64,000 bases of DNA from contig SVTJ01000006.1 of NCBI GenBank assembly GCA_015063845.1, forward strand, positions 45,917-109,916, given 5' to 3'. The position numbers were made by a program, and so were the translations under genes. Source of the stretch: Oscillospiraceae bacterium. Lineage in GTDB: Bacteria; Bacillota; Clostridia; Oscillospirales; CAG-272. The first letter of the stretch is position 1, and each line of letters begins with the position of its first letter. Below are positions 52,927 through 60,358 of the stretch, one piece after another. The notes beneath the pieces are model-generated. The model had not been told where the DNA came from. It worked only from the letters and a program-made list of their open reading frames with translations, and did not search any database.

Positions 52927-54020
52927 AGAAAAACGGACGCTTCAGAGGAATGCTGCGAGCTGTCAATAATTTCTTTTTGTTCTTTTTGCTGGTGGCGTTT
53001 GTTATAACGTGCTGCATTATGCTGTTTACGTCCACGCTTCAAGTGGCAATTGGCAGAGAGTTTACGCAATCCGAGATAACGGGTGCGGCAAAGATAACAA
53101 TGGTTAACGTTGTGCTTATCAGCCTTGGTTTTGCCGCTGTCGATACATTGCGCCGTAAATATACGGTACAGCGTCCGGTGAAGCGCATTTTGGACGCAAG
53201 TGCAAAAATGATAGAAGGGGACTTTAACGTTCGTATTGAACCGATATCCAAATTTGCAAACGACGATAGCTTTAACGAGATAATCGAATGTATCAATAAA
53301 ATGGCAGAGGAGCTTTCGGGCGTCGAGACGTTGAGGACGGATTTTATTGCAAACGTTTCGCACGAAATGAAAACGCCGCTTGCTGTCATTCAAAATTACG
53401 GAAAGCTTCTTGAAGACCCGCTGCTGCCGGAGGATAAGAGAATAGAATACGCAAAGGCTATAACCGATGCATCCCGCAGACTTTCCGATATGATGACAAA
53501 CGTGTTAAAGCTCAACCGTCTCGAAAACCAGCAGATATATCCTCAGGTCGAGACTTACGATCTCGGCGAGCAGCTCTGCGAATGTTTACTTGGATTTGAA
53601 AACGTTTGGGAGAAACGCGGTATAGAAATCGAAACGGATATAGAAGACGACGTTTTGGTCTCTGCCGACGCGGAGCTTCTTTCTCTTGTTTGGAACAACT
53701 TGTTTTCAAATGCTTTTAAATTTACCGAGAGCGGCGGAAGGGTCACGCTGTATCTTGCGACAGAGGGGAATTATGCCGTGGTTCGCGTATCGGATACGGG
53801 CTGTGGAATGTCACCTGAGGTTGGCGCTCATATTTTTGAAAAGTTTTATCAGGGAGATAGCTCACATGCTACGCAAGGAAACGGTCTTGGTCTGGCACTT
53901 GTCAAACGCGTCGTAGATATAACGCAGGGTGAGATCGGCGTTGAAAGTGCTGTGGGTGTCGGAACGACGTTTATAGTTAAGATAAGGAGGGCGCAAAATG
54001 GATTGGAAGAAGCTCGGTAA
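52923..54020 (+). CDS. Sensor histidine kinase
   Basis: A 365-residue kinase with two membrane segments (about 15-40 and 58-76) that enclose only a short external loop, a HAMP-like linker, the phosphoacceptor HEMKTPLAVIQNYGKLL near 148 and an HATPase domain with N box VWNNLFSNAFKF, G1 VSDTGCGM and G2 GNGLGLALVKRVV. A very short sensor loop is typical of kinases that sense the state of a partner membrane protein, such as an ABC transporter. The two duplicated exporters upstream are candidates. Confidence 0.93.
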   Translation: MKKNGRFRGMLRAVNNFFLFFLLVAFVITCCIMLFTSTLQVAIGREFTQSEITGAAKITMVNVVLISLGFAAVDTLRRKYTVQRPVKRILDASAKMIEGDFNVRIEPISKFANDDSFNEIIECINKMAEELSGVETLRTDFIANVSHEMKTPLAVIQNYGKLLEDPLLPEDKRIEYAKAITDASRRLSDMMTNVLKLNRLENQQIYPQVETYDLGEQLCECLLGFENVWEKRGIEIETDIEDDVLVSADAELLSLVWNNLFSNAFKFTESGGRVTLYLATEGNYAVVRVSDTGCGMSPEVGAHIFEKFYQGDSSHATQGNGLGLALVKRVVDITQGEIGVESAVGVGTTFIVKIRRAQNGLEEAR

Positions 54021-54888
54021 AGCATTGCTGTTTCCTCATATGGCTATCATGATAATGCTTATACCGATAGCAACCGTTCTTGTTGTTTGCTCGTTATTGT
54101 TTTTGGAGAATGATTCGATAGGCGCGATATTATCATACGTGCTTGCGGCATACACGCTCACTGTATGGTGCTTTAAGATACCGTATCTTATAAAAATTTT
54201 CAAGAATTTCAAAGATGAGAATAAATACGCAAGGCGTTGGCTTGACGATGAGCGTCTGCGTATGAACGTAACGCTTTTCGGCACATTGATATGGAATACC
54301 GTGTACGCGCTGTTTCAGCTGTGGCTGGGATTTTACCACCATACGTTCTGGTATTATTCGCTTGCGGGATACTATATATCTCTTGCGGTGATGCGCTTCT
54401 TCCTCGCGAGATACACTCGCACTTACAAAAGGGGAGAGCAAATGCGTGTGGAGCTCAAAAAATACCGAGCTTGCGGTATAGTATTCCTTATTATGAACCT
54501 TGCGCTCGCGCTGATAATTTTCTTTATGGTGTATTGGAACAGAACTTTTGTTCACCATGAGATAACCACCATAGCAATGGCGGCATATACGTTTACGGCA
54601 TTTACGTTTGCGATAATAAATATCGTAAAATACCGAAAGTATAACAGCCCCGTATACTCGGCGTCAAAGGCAATAAGCCTTGCCGCGGCGTGTGTTTCTT
54701 TGCTGACGCTTGAATCTACGATGCTTACTACGTGGGGGCAGGGAGAGAGCGACGAGTTCCGTCAGCTTATGCTTGCCATGACGGGAATAGTTATAGTATT
54801 GTTTATCGTTGCGATGGCTGTATATATGATAGTCAAAGCAAACAGAGACCTCAAAGCATTAAATGAGAGCGAAAATGACATTACATGA
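53998..54888 (+). CDS. Uncharacterised multi-pass membrane protein
   Basis: A 296-residue protein with about seven hydrophobic segments and short charged loops (YLIKIFKNFKDENKYARRWLDDERLRMN, RYTRTYKRGEQMRVELKKYRACG). It overlaps the kinase gene by 23 bp, with AAGGAGGG inside the kinase coding region, so it belongs to the same operon and may supply the signal or the output of the two-component system. I recognise no family. Confidence 0.7.
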   Translation: MDWKKLGKALLFPHMAIMIMLIPIATVLVVCSLLFLENDSIGAILSYVLAAYTLTVWCFKIPYLIKIFKNFKDENKYARRWLDDERLRMNVTLFGTLIWNTVYALFQLWLGFYHHTFWYYSLAGYYISLAVMRFFLARYTRTYKRGEQMRVELKKYRACGIVFLIMNLALALIIFFMVYWNRTFVHHEITTIAMAAYTFTAFTFAIINIVKYRKYNSPVYSASKAISLAAACVSLLTLESTMLTTWGQGESDEFRQLMLAMTGIVIVLFIVAMAVYMIVKANRDLKALNESENDIT

Positions 54889-54910
54889 ATGCAACCTAAG
54901 GAGAAAACAT

Positions 54911-55318
54911 ATGGATAACAAAAATAACGACGGCTTTTCCTATACCTATTCCGCAAAGGAGCAGGCAGAGATAAAACGTATCCGCGAAAAGTATTCGCAA
55001 AAGCCCATGGAAGAGGATAAGATGGAGAAAGTGCGCCGCCTTGACGCGGCTGTGACCAAAAAAGCGCAGACTGTTGCGCTCATACTTGGTATACTCGGTT
55101 CTCTTATACTTGGTGCGGGAATGAGCTTGTTTATGTCGGAGCTTGGCGTGATGCTCGGCATAGACGCAGGTATTGCTATGATAGTGGGAGTGATAGTCGG
55201 AGTTCTCGGCGGAATACTTATTTGTCTTGCATATCCGATATACGAGCTTATAGTCAAGCGGGAGAGAAAGCGGATCGCTCCCGAAATAATCCGCCTTACG
55301 GATGAGCTTATGAAATAA
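54911..55318 (+). CDS. Small two-helix membrane protein, paralog 3 of 3
   Basis: A 135-residue protein with the complete family pattern: YTYSAKEQAEIKRIREKY near 11, EKVRRLDAAVTKK near 40, two hydrophobic segments (about 50-73 and 86-108) with GAGMSLFM between them, AYPIYELIVKRERKRIAPEIIRLTDELMK at the end. AAGGAGA lies before the ATG at 54911; an upstream in-frame ATG (54863) sits inside the previous gene. Last gene of the two-component operon. It resembles the proteins at 46563 and 47298. Confidence 0.75.
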   Translation: MDNKNNDGFSYTYSAKEQAEIKRIREKYSQKPMEEDKMEKVRRLDAAVTKKAQTVALILGILGSLILGAGMSLFMSELGVMLGIDAGIAMIVGVIVGVLGGILICLAYPIYELIVKRERKRIAPEIIRLTDELMK

Positions 55319-55348
55319 GAAAAAGGTCTGACGTTAGGGTCGTACCCT
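55317..55348. repeat. Left inverted repeat of the 55.3-56.2 kb island
   Basis: AAGAAAAAGGTCTGAC (55317-55332) recurs exactly, inverted, at 56208-56223; the next 16 bases (ending CGTACCCT) are also partly conserved. It starts within the stop codon of the preceding gene. The left copy also contains a small TTAGGGT/ACCCTAA hairpin. Confidence 0.75.
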
Positions 55349-55366
55349 AAAGGACAGTTTTGCAAG

Positions 55367-55408
55367 AATACGGTATATCTCGAAAGAGGTATGCCGTATT
55401 TTGCTTTT
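55367..55408 (+). terminator. Terminator of the two-component operon
   Basis: AATACGGTATATCTC and GAGGTATGCCGTATT form a 15-bp stem with one wobble and one mismatch over a GAAA loop, followed by TTGCTTTTG. Confidence 0.75.
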
Positions 55409-55460
55409 GTGTCCACAAATGCAGTGCTTGTCAGGAAAATTGCCAAGTCATAGGTAAACA

Positions 55461-55600
55461 AAAAAAGGCTCCCTTGTGTAAAGGGAGCTGACGCCAAAGG
55501 CGGCTGAGGGATTGTGTTTTAATAAAATCTTGCTTTTTTTGACAATCCCTCCGTCACGCTTCGCGTGCCACCTCCCTTTGCACAAGGGAGGCTCTTTTTT
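55461..55600. mobile_element. MITE-like palindromic repeat element
   Basis: About 140 bp whose ends are long imperfect inverted repeats: AAAAAAGGCTCCCTTGTGTA at the left and its near complement (CACAAGGGAGGCTCTTTTTT) at the right, with an inner GAGGGATTG/CAATCCCTC pair and a CGCCAAAGGCG hairpin. It encodes nothing. Elements with this GGCTCCCTTGTG...CACAAGGGAGGC design are frequent between genes in gut Clostridia, so this is most likely a non-autonomous transposable or REP-like unit. Confidence 0.8.
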
Positions 55601-55650
55601 CTCCCGCAAGGTAATATTATAAAAACAGTATAAAAACTCCGCTAAGTATA

Positions 55651-55679
55651 TTTACAAAACTAAAAAAATGTGATATAAT
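55651..55679 (+). promoter_or_regulatory. Promoter of the structured RNA
   Basis: TTTACA (55651-55656), 17-bp spacer, TATAAT (55674-55679) with TGA in front. The predicted transcription start, about 55686, coincides with the first base of the RNA's closing helix. Confidence 0.8.
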
Positions 55680-55684
55680 AAAAA

Positions 55685-55888
55685 TGCGAAACAAACCGAA
55701 TATGGCATTTAGGAGTATTTTTTGTAGGGGTACTCTGCCTTTTTGCGTCCGCAAGGATTTGAATTTGGTAAAAAGTACAAGTTCCGTCTTTGTGGATATG
55801 GATTATTCTCCTATTTGTCAAAGGTTTGTTTCGCAGCAATAGGGGCTTGTACTTTTTCGGTGCGTGGCTTCGGTTGCGCACCTTTTTT
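55685..55888 (+). ncRNA. Structured ~203-nt non-coding RNA with a pseudoknot
   Basis: Helix A: TGCGAAACAAACC (55685-55697) with GGTTTGTTTCGCA (55823-55835), 13 perfect pairs. Helix D: AAAAAGTACAAG (55770-55781) with CTTGTACTTTTT (55846-55857), 12 perfect pairs. Because D's two arms lie inside and outside A, they form a large pseudoknot. Hairpins at 55704-55739 (GGC..GAGTA/TACTC..GCC) and 55739-55756 lie inside. The 3' end is a terminator with a UUCG loop (GGTGCG...CGCACC, 55859-55882, then T6). Size, pseudoknot and terminator fit the raiA-motif RNA of Clostridia, but I cannot confirm that from memory; a new class is possible. Confidence 0.75.
55859..55888 (+). terminator. Terminator of the structured RNA
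   Basis: GGTGCGTGGC and GTTGCGCACC pair around a TTCG tetraloop, followed by six T. Confidence 0.85.
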
Positions 55889-55908
55889 ATATGCCGATAG
55901 GAGAAAAT

Positions 55909-56110
55909 ATGGATAAGAATATTCAAAAAAAAGGTAATAGACATTACCGGCATAGAACTCACGCCTGGAGAGCCTACCGTTTGTCTTGGCAACGGCGAGC
56001 AAGGCTTTGAGTGTTGTTGCGACGAGTGCGACTACTATCTGCTTTGTTTTACTGATTTCAACCCCAAAAATAAAGAAAGAAATATTGCGGAGAATAAAGT
56101 TTATATTGAA
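55909..56110 (+). pseudogene. Frameshifted small Cys-rich protein gene
   Basis: An ATG with AGGAGA begins MDKNIQKK and runs into a tract of eight A; in frame the product then degenerates to a basic 33-residue peptide. With seven A the frame reads on as VIDITGIELTPGEPTVCLGNG...ECCCDECDYYLLCFTD..., 66 residues ending at 56110. The Cys cluster ECCCDECDYY suggests a metal-binding or secreted mini-protein. In the downstream frame no start codon exists after the previous stop. Either a real mutation, a sequencing error in the A-tract, or slippage-dependent expression. Family unknown to me. Confidence 0.7.
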
Positions 56111-56120
56111 TAATTATATA

Positions 56121-56157
56121 AAAGGACAGAGAACACAAAATTCTCTGTCCTTTTCCT
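56121..56157 (+). terminator. Terminator after the Cys-rich mini-gene
   Basis: AAAAGGACAGAGAA and TTCTCTGTCCTTTT form a perfect 14-bp stem; A- and T-flanks allow activity in both directions. Confidence 0.85.
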
Positions 56158-56191
56158 GTCGGTAGGTGACGTATTCTATTAAGTTTACATA

Positions 56192-56223
56192 AGAGTACGT
56201 CCCATTTGTCAGACCTTTTTCTT
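56192..56223. repeat. Right inverted repeat of the island
   Basis: GTCAGACCTTTTTCTT (56208-56223) is the exact complement of the left repeat at 55317-55332, preceded by a related AGAGTACGTCCC block. It abuts the stop codon of the leftward P-II gene. Confidence 0.75.
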
Positions 56224-56224
56224 T

Positions 56225-56545
56225 TTACTTTTCGTCTTGTTCACCGATATTCAACGTGGACATTTCAACGGGGAGGAAGAAGCAAAGTCCGTGAGCGGCA
56301 GTGCCTACGCCTGCACTCTTTTTGACCTCTTCAACTATTTTGACTGCAACGTCCTTTTCAACTACGCTGAGAACTATCTCTTTTTCCGTATCAATAGTAA
56401 TTCCAAGTATCGTCTTAGGCTTTGCGACCGAGCCTCTCGCGTTTATGATAGTCGCTCCCGTAGCGCCTGCTGAACGGGCGATGTCAACCACCTTAGAGGA
56501 AAATCCTGCGTTGACTATAATATATAATGCTTTTAATTCTTTCAT
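56225..56545 (-). CDS. P-II family regulatory protein A
   Basis: A 106-residue P-II-like protein. The ferredoxin-like fold starts ALYIIVNAGFSSKVVDIARSAGATGATIINARGS, matching the nucleotide-facing first strand-helix unit, followed by a short T-loop (VAKPKTILGITIDTEKE) without the uridylylated Tyr of GlnB. GVGTAAHGLCFFLPVE near 80 is the C-terminal part. Such P-II relatives bind nucleotides and gate a membrane partner. Last gene of an operon with a second P-II-like protein and a DUF1538 protein. Confidence 0.85.
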   Translation of the reverse strand: MKELKALYIIVNAGFSSKVVDIARSAGATGATIINARGSVAKPKTILGITIDTEKEIVLSVVEKDVAVKIVEEVKKSAGVGTAAHGLCFFLPVEMSTLNIGEQDEK

Positions 56546-56560
56546 TTTTTAACTCCTTTC

Positions 56561-56878
56561 TTAAAAACCAAGTCCCTCGACCGAGATGCCAAAGGCAATT
56601 CCCGTGTTCGGCTTGCTAAAGTTGTAGTCGCGATAAAGGATATCCAAGAGCTTTTCCGCATTCTCCTTTTTAACAAGGCAGGAAATAAGTACTTTTCCTT
56701 GCTTTGCCTCAAAACCGAATGCAGCCGCTATTGCGCTTGGGCTCATTGAGCCTTGACCGTAAACGGTCTCAACCGCTTTTGCTCCGTGTTCGCTCAATAG
56801 AGTTAAAAACTTGTTTTTCTTTTTTTGCTCGGCAATGATAACAAAATACTGTAAGCTCTGTGTCTTATTGTCACTCAT
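56561..56878 (-). CDS. P-II-like regulatory protein B
   Basis: A 105-residue protein of the P-II fold, LQYFVIIAEQKKKNKFLTLLSEHGAKAVETVYGQGSMS near the start and LVKKENAEKLLDILYRDYNF near 70, ending GIAFGISVEGLGF. It is more divergent than its neighbour. Its ATG at 56878 overlaps the end of the DUF1538 gene by 8 bp; the longer in-frame ORF upstream is inside that gene and not used. Probably forms a hetero-oligomer with the other P-II protein on the transporter. Confidence 0.75.
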   Translation of the reverse strand: MSDNKTQSLQYFVIIAEQKKKNKFLTLLSEHGAKAVETVYGQGSMSPSAIAAAFGFEAKQGKVLISCLVKKENAEKLLDILYRDYNFSKPNTGIAFGISVEGLGF

Positions 56879-58460
56879 TTTCATTTTCCTCGCTTTCTTC
56901 GGTGGTGTCGCCTTGCTTGCCTTCTGAGACGGAAACAAAGTCTTCAAGGTCCTCAAAGCTTTCGTCATAGGTCTTAGCGCACTTAATACGGATGTTGTAT
57001 ATAATACCAAGAGCCTGAATAGCTATGAGAGGTGTAACTGATATAAAGGAGATTATTCCGAAACCGTTTGTGAGTATGGACATCTCGCCGCCTCGCGCCT
57101 CGGCGACCGCTCCTGCGATGCTCAGCGTAAGAGGTGTCAGAAATGCCGACGTCAGTGCGCCGCCCGTAACTCCGCCTGAGTCAAACGCAAGACCGACAAA
57201 CAGCTTGGGGGTGAATATCATCATAATAAGAGATATCGCATAAAGCGGTACAAGGAAGTAAAGAATATTGATCTCGGTAAGTATCTTGAGGATCGACAAT
57301 AGAGATGCTACGCCTATTCCTATTGCAAGGGCGATGCGGATAGTCATCTTTTTGATGTGACCGTTGGTAAGATCTTCGATCTGTGCGCCGAGCACCGTTA
57401 CCGCAGGCTCAGATACCGTGATAGCCGCGCCGAGAACAAAGCCCACACCGAGCAGTAACCACTTAAACCAATCGGGACGTGAAGGAGCGAAGAACATTTG
57501 TCCTATGTACTGTCCGACAAATCCAAAGCCGTAGTCGATTCCCGAAAGGAATACTAAAAGTCCGATATATACGGGAATAACTCCAAATAAAAGCTTTGCA
57601 AAGGTCTTTCGCGGAAGCTTAAGTAAGAATAAAAGAAAGGGAATGGATATAAGCACTATGGGAAGCACCGCCAAGGCAACGTCGGTTATGTTGCCGAGAA
57701 CTATTTCACCAAGGCCTCTCTCATTCGACATATCATAAGCTCTTTCGGGCGGCAAAGCGCCGTTTACGGCCTTAACTATTATTCCGTACGCAAGAACAGC
57801 AATGATAGGACCGACCGATGCGATACCGATAATACCCAGCGAGTCGTCATTTGTTTTGCTTTTTGAAAAGGTTGCGGAAATACCAAGTCCGAGCGCCAAG
57901 ATGAAGGGAACGGAAACGTCACCTGTCGTTGCGCCACTGCCGTCAAAAGCAAGCGCGATAAACTCGTTCGGGGAGAATATGACGAGAATGAAAACGAGTA
58001 TGTAAAGAACGGCAAAAAGTAGCTTGATGTTTATGTTTTTAACTATGCGCACCAGAGCGATAGCCACACCAATGCCGATGCCCGTACCCGTTATCCATAT
58101 AAACAGAGTGCTGTTGACTAGCGGCATAATGGCACTTATCTGCTTTGCGAGCACCGCTAAAGCAGGCTCGGCAACGGTTGCGAGCAGTCCGAAAACAAAA
58201 CCGAAGCTCAGCACAAAAACGAGCTTATTGTATTTTGCGAACGAGCCGCCCACCATTCGCCCAATTGGAAGAATGCTTGTTTCGAGTCCGACCAAAAACA
58301 TCGCCTGACCGAAAACTACGCATACGTAGCCGATGATTATCTTCAAATAATCAGAGGGTGAGCTGAGCGGTGCGATGCACAGACATATTATAATAATAAC
58401 GGCGAGGGGTAGAGAAGAATAAAAGGTTTCCTTCACCGTTTGGAAAAATTTTGATTTCAT
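56871..58460 (-). CDS. DUF1538 membrane protein (putative transporter)
   Basis: A 529-residue protein with about twelve hydrophobic segments arranged as two similar halves; AEPALAVLAKQI in the first half and SEPAVTVLGAQI in the second are the repeated motif, and ALAFDGSGATTGDVSVPF / GLAFDSGGVTGGALTSAF are a second repeated pair. The duplicated reentrant-like loops suggest a secondary transporter with inverted repeats. Its genes commonly sit beside P-II regulators, as here. The start at 58460 has AGAGG; an upstream ATG (58487) has none. Substrate unknown. Confidence 0.85.
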   Translation of the reverse strand: MKSKFFQTVKETFYSSLPLAVIIIICLCIAPLSSPSDYLKIIIGYVCVVFGQAMFLVGLETSILPIGRMVGGSFAKYNKLVFVLSFGFVFGLLATVAEPALAVLAKQISAIMPLVNSTLFIWITGTGIGIGVAIALVRIVKNINIKLLFAVLYILVFILVIFSPNEFIALAFDGSGATTGDVSVPFILALGLGISATFSKSKTNDDSLGIIGIASVGPIIAVLAYGIIVKAVNGALPPERAYDMSNERGLGEIVLGNITDVALAVLPIVLISIPFLLFLLKLPRKTFAKLLFGVIPVYIGLLVFLSGIDYGFGFVGQYIGQMFFAPSRPDWFKWLLLGVGFVLGAAITVSEPAVTVLGAQIEDLTNGHIKKMTIRIALAIGIGVASLLSILKILTEINILYFLVPLYAISLIMMIFTPKLFVGLAFDSGGVTGGALTSAFLTPLTLSIAGAVAEARGGEMSILTNGFGIISFISVTPLIAIQALGIIYNIRIKCAKTYDESFEDLEDFVSVSEGKQGDTTEESEENENE

Positions 58461-58549
58461 GGCTTCCTCTTTTTTCTTTGAGAACATTTCTAAATCATTA
58501 TATCATATCTACGCCTTAAAGTCAATAACACTATTTTGCGAACGGATAA

Positions 58550-58578
58550 TTTACAAAATTAGTCAAACGTGATATAAT
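58550..58578 (+). promoter_or_regulatory. Promoter of tag
   Basis: TTTACA (58550-58555), 17-bp spacer, TATAAT (58573-58578) with TGA in front. Confidence 0.8.
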
Positions 58579-58608
58579 AAAAGTGAAAAAATCTAAACGG
58601 AGTTGCAA

Positions 58609-59181
58609 ATGGAAAATAAAAAAAGGTGTGCTTGGTTGAACCCCAAAAATCCTATATATGTAAGATATCATGATGAGGAATGGGGACATCCGATTTATGA
58701 CGACAAAAAGCTATATGAGCTCTTGATACTTGAGAGCTTTCAGGCGGGGCTGTCGTGGGAGTGTGTGCTTAATAAACGCGAGAGTTTTCGCGAGGCGTTC
58801 GACGGTTTTGACGTTGATAAGGTCGTTGCGTACGAAGACGAAAAAAAGCAGCAGCTTATGAGTGACAAAAATATCATAAGAAACCGACTGAAAATCGATG
58901 CGGCAATAAAAAACAGCGCGGTATTCAAGACTATTCAAGCCGAATACGGCTCTTTTAGCAGTTATATATGGTCGTTTACCAAAGGTGAGATAGTGAGAGA
59001 AGAATTCACCTTGCGTACGACCTCTCCACTGTCGGACGAGATATCAAAAGACCTCAAAGCACGAGGAATGACATTTGTCGGCTCGACCATAATCTATTCC
59101 TATTTGCAGGCTATAGGAGTGATAAATGGTCATTCTAAGGATTGTGCGTGTTATTCGACACGGGAATTCTCAGAGCAATAA
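58609..59181 (+). CDS. tag: DNA-3-methyladenine glycosylase I
   Basis: A 190-residue base-excision repair enzyme that removes 3-methyladenine. RCAWLNPKNPIYVRYHDEEWGHPIYDDKKLYELLILESFQAGLSW is the family's N-terminal block, including the Glu and Trp/Tyr of the base pocket; the helix-hairpin-helix lies near 120-150 (LSDEISKDLKARGMTFVGSTIIYSYLQAIG) and a C-terminal HSKDCACY provides zinc ligands. The ATG at 58609 has GGAG six bases upstream; a TTG two codons earlier is inside that spacing. Confidence 0.95.
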   Translation: MENKKRCAWLNPKNPIYVRYHDEEWGHPIYDDKKLYELLILESFQAGLSWECVLNKRESFREAFDGFDVDKVVAYEDEKKQQLMSDKNIIRNRLKIDAAIKNSAVFKTIQAEYGSFSSYIWSFTKGEIVREEFTLRTTSPLSDEISKDLKARGMTFVGSTIIYSYLQAIGVINGHSKDCACYSTREFSEQ

Positions 59182-59216
59182 AAACAAGCCCACATCGTTT
59201 GATGTGGGCTTGTTTT
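59181..59216. terminator. Bidirectional terminator after tag
   Basis: AAAACAAGCCCACATC and GATGTGGGCTTGTTTT are exact complements over a GTTT loop. Confidence 0.9.
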
Positions 59217-59264
59217 ACTTGTGCTAACAGGAGGTACAATCGGATACAACCGAATAACGATTCA

Positions 59265-59296
59265 GGCATCGGAGTAAAATCCGATGCCGATTTTTT
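59265..59296 (+). terminator. Orphan terminator with no gene in front
   Basis: GGCATCGGA and TCCGATGCC form a 9-bp perfect stem, followed by GATTTTTTG. Only about 45 bp separate it from the previous terminator, with a lone AGGAGG at 59229 between; it looks like the end of a deleted gene. Confidence 0.75.
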
Positions 59297-59328
59297 GACA
59301 CGAATCCTTGCAAATGAGTTAAAACGCC

Positions 59329-59357
59329 TTGATTTATTCACACTTTTGTGATATAAT
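59329..59357 (+). promoter_or_regulatory. Promoter of the membrane LuxR regulator
   Basis: TTGATT (59329-59334), 17-bp spacer, TATAAT (59352-59357) with TGA in front. Confidence 0.8.
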
Positions 59358-59395
59358 AAAATAATCAAAACGAGCGATTTGAAGGAGGTAAGCCT

Positions 59396-60349
59396 ATGAC
59401 AGTAGGATATGCGATATGTTTAATAGCCGCCGTAGGCTTGGCTGTTTCCTATCTGCTAATGGTAAAAAATAAGGAGTTTTGGCTGACGATGCTGTATATC
59501 AGCATTGCGGTGGTCAATCTCGGATACCTTTTGATATCCCTTGCCAATACCGTAGGCTTTGCGCTGTTCGCCAATGACGTGGCGTATCTCGGAAGCGTGT
59601 TCCTCTCGGCGTTTATGTTTTTGACGATAGTCCGCCTATGCGGATTTGAGATCAAGAAAGCCCACGTGATCACCTGTGTGTCACTCGGTGCATTGATGTT
59701 TGCTATTGTCGCAAGCTCACCGATGCTTCCGCTATATTACAAGAGCGTGGACATCGAAATGATCAACGGTGCGGCGAAGCTCGTAAAGGTTTACGGCGTA
59801 CTGCATCCGTTTTATATGGTGTATCTGCTCGGCTATTTTGTAGCAATGATAGGTACGATCGCTCACTCGGTCAGAAAAAAGAAGATTGCCAAGCCCAAGC
59901 TCGCAGGCTTTATTGCTGCCATCGTTTGCAGTAACATCATGATGTGGCTATTTGAAAAGTGGCTACATTGGGGATATGAGTTTCTTTCGGTTACCTACAT
60001 AATCTCCGAGCTGTTGCTCTTGATCGTCTATTGGATGATGCAGGACTACGTTCACAGAAACGATATACCTGCTCCTGTAGTTACCGAGAAGCAGACTATC
60101 GTGGTAGTGGATTCTATCTCAAAGGCAGACAAGATCAAAATACTCCTATCCTTGCTTCCCGAGGATAAAACACTCACGGCGAAGGAGATCGAGATACTCG
60201 GAGAGCTTGTTGAGGGTAAGTCAAGAAAGGATATTGCCGCCGCACATCATATCACCGAGAACACGGTAAAAACTCACGCAACGCACATTTATGAAAAGTT
60301 CAAGGTGTCAAGTAAGGATGCCTTACTCGCACTCATACATACAAACTAA
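59396..60349 (+). CDS. Membrane-bound LuxR family regulator with seven-helix sensor
   Basis: A 317-residue protein. The N-terminal ~220 residues have seven hydrophobic segments in the manner of the 7TM sensor domains of histidine kinases; then a short linker (PAPVVTEKQTIVVVDSISKADK) and a C-terminal LuxR-type HTH (about 258-317: TLTAKEIEILGELVEGKSRKDIAAAHHITENTVKTHATHIYEKF). It would bind DNA while anchored in the membrane, without phosphorelay. GAAGGAGG precedes the ATG. The array of ATCACCC sites starts 46 bp after its stop, in front of the next operon, its likely target. Confidence 0.85.
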   Translation: MTVGYAICLIAAVGLAVSYLLMVKNKEFWLTMLYISIAVVNLGYLLISLANTVGFALFANDVAYLGSVFLSAFMFLTIVRLCGFEIKKAHVITCVSLGALMFAIVASSPMLPLYYKSVDIEMINGAAKLVKVYGVLHPFYMVYLLGYFVAMIGTIAHSVRKKKIAKPKLAGFIAAIVCSNIMMWLFEKWLHWGYEFLSVTYIISELLLLIVYWMMQDYVHRNDIPAPVVTEKQTIVVVDSISKADKIKILLSLLPEDKTLTAKEIEILGELVEGKSRKDIAAAHHITENTVKTHATHIYEKFKVSSKDALLALIHTN

Positions 60350-60358
60350 GCATCAATC

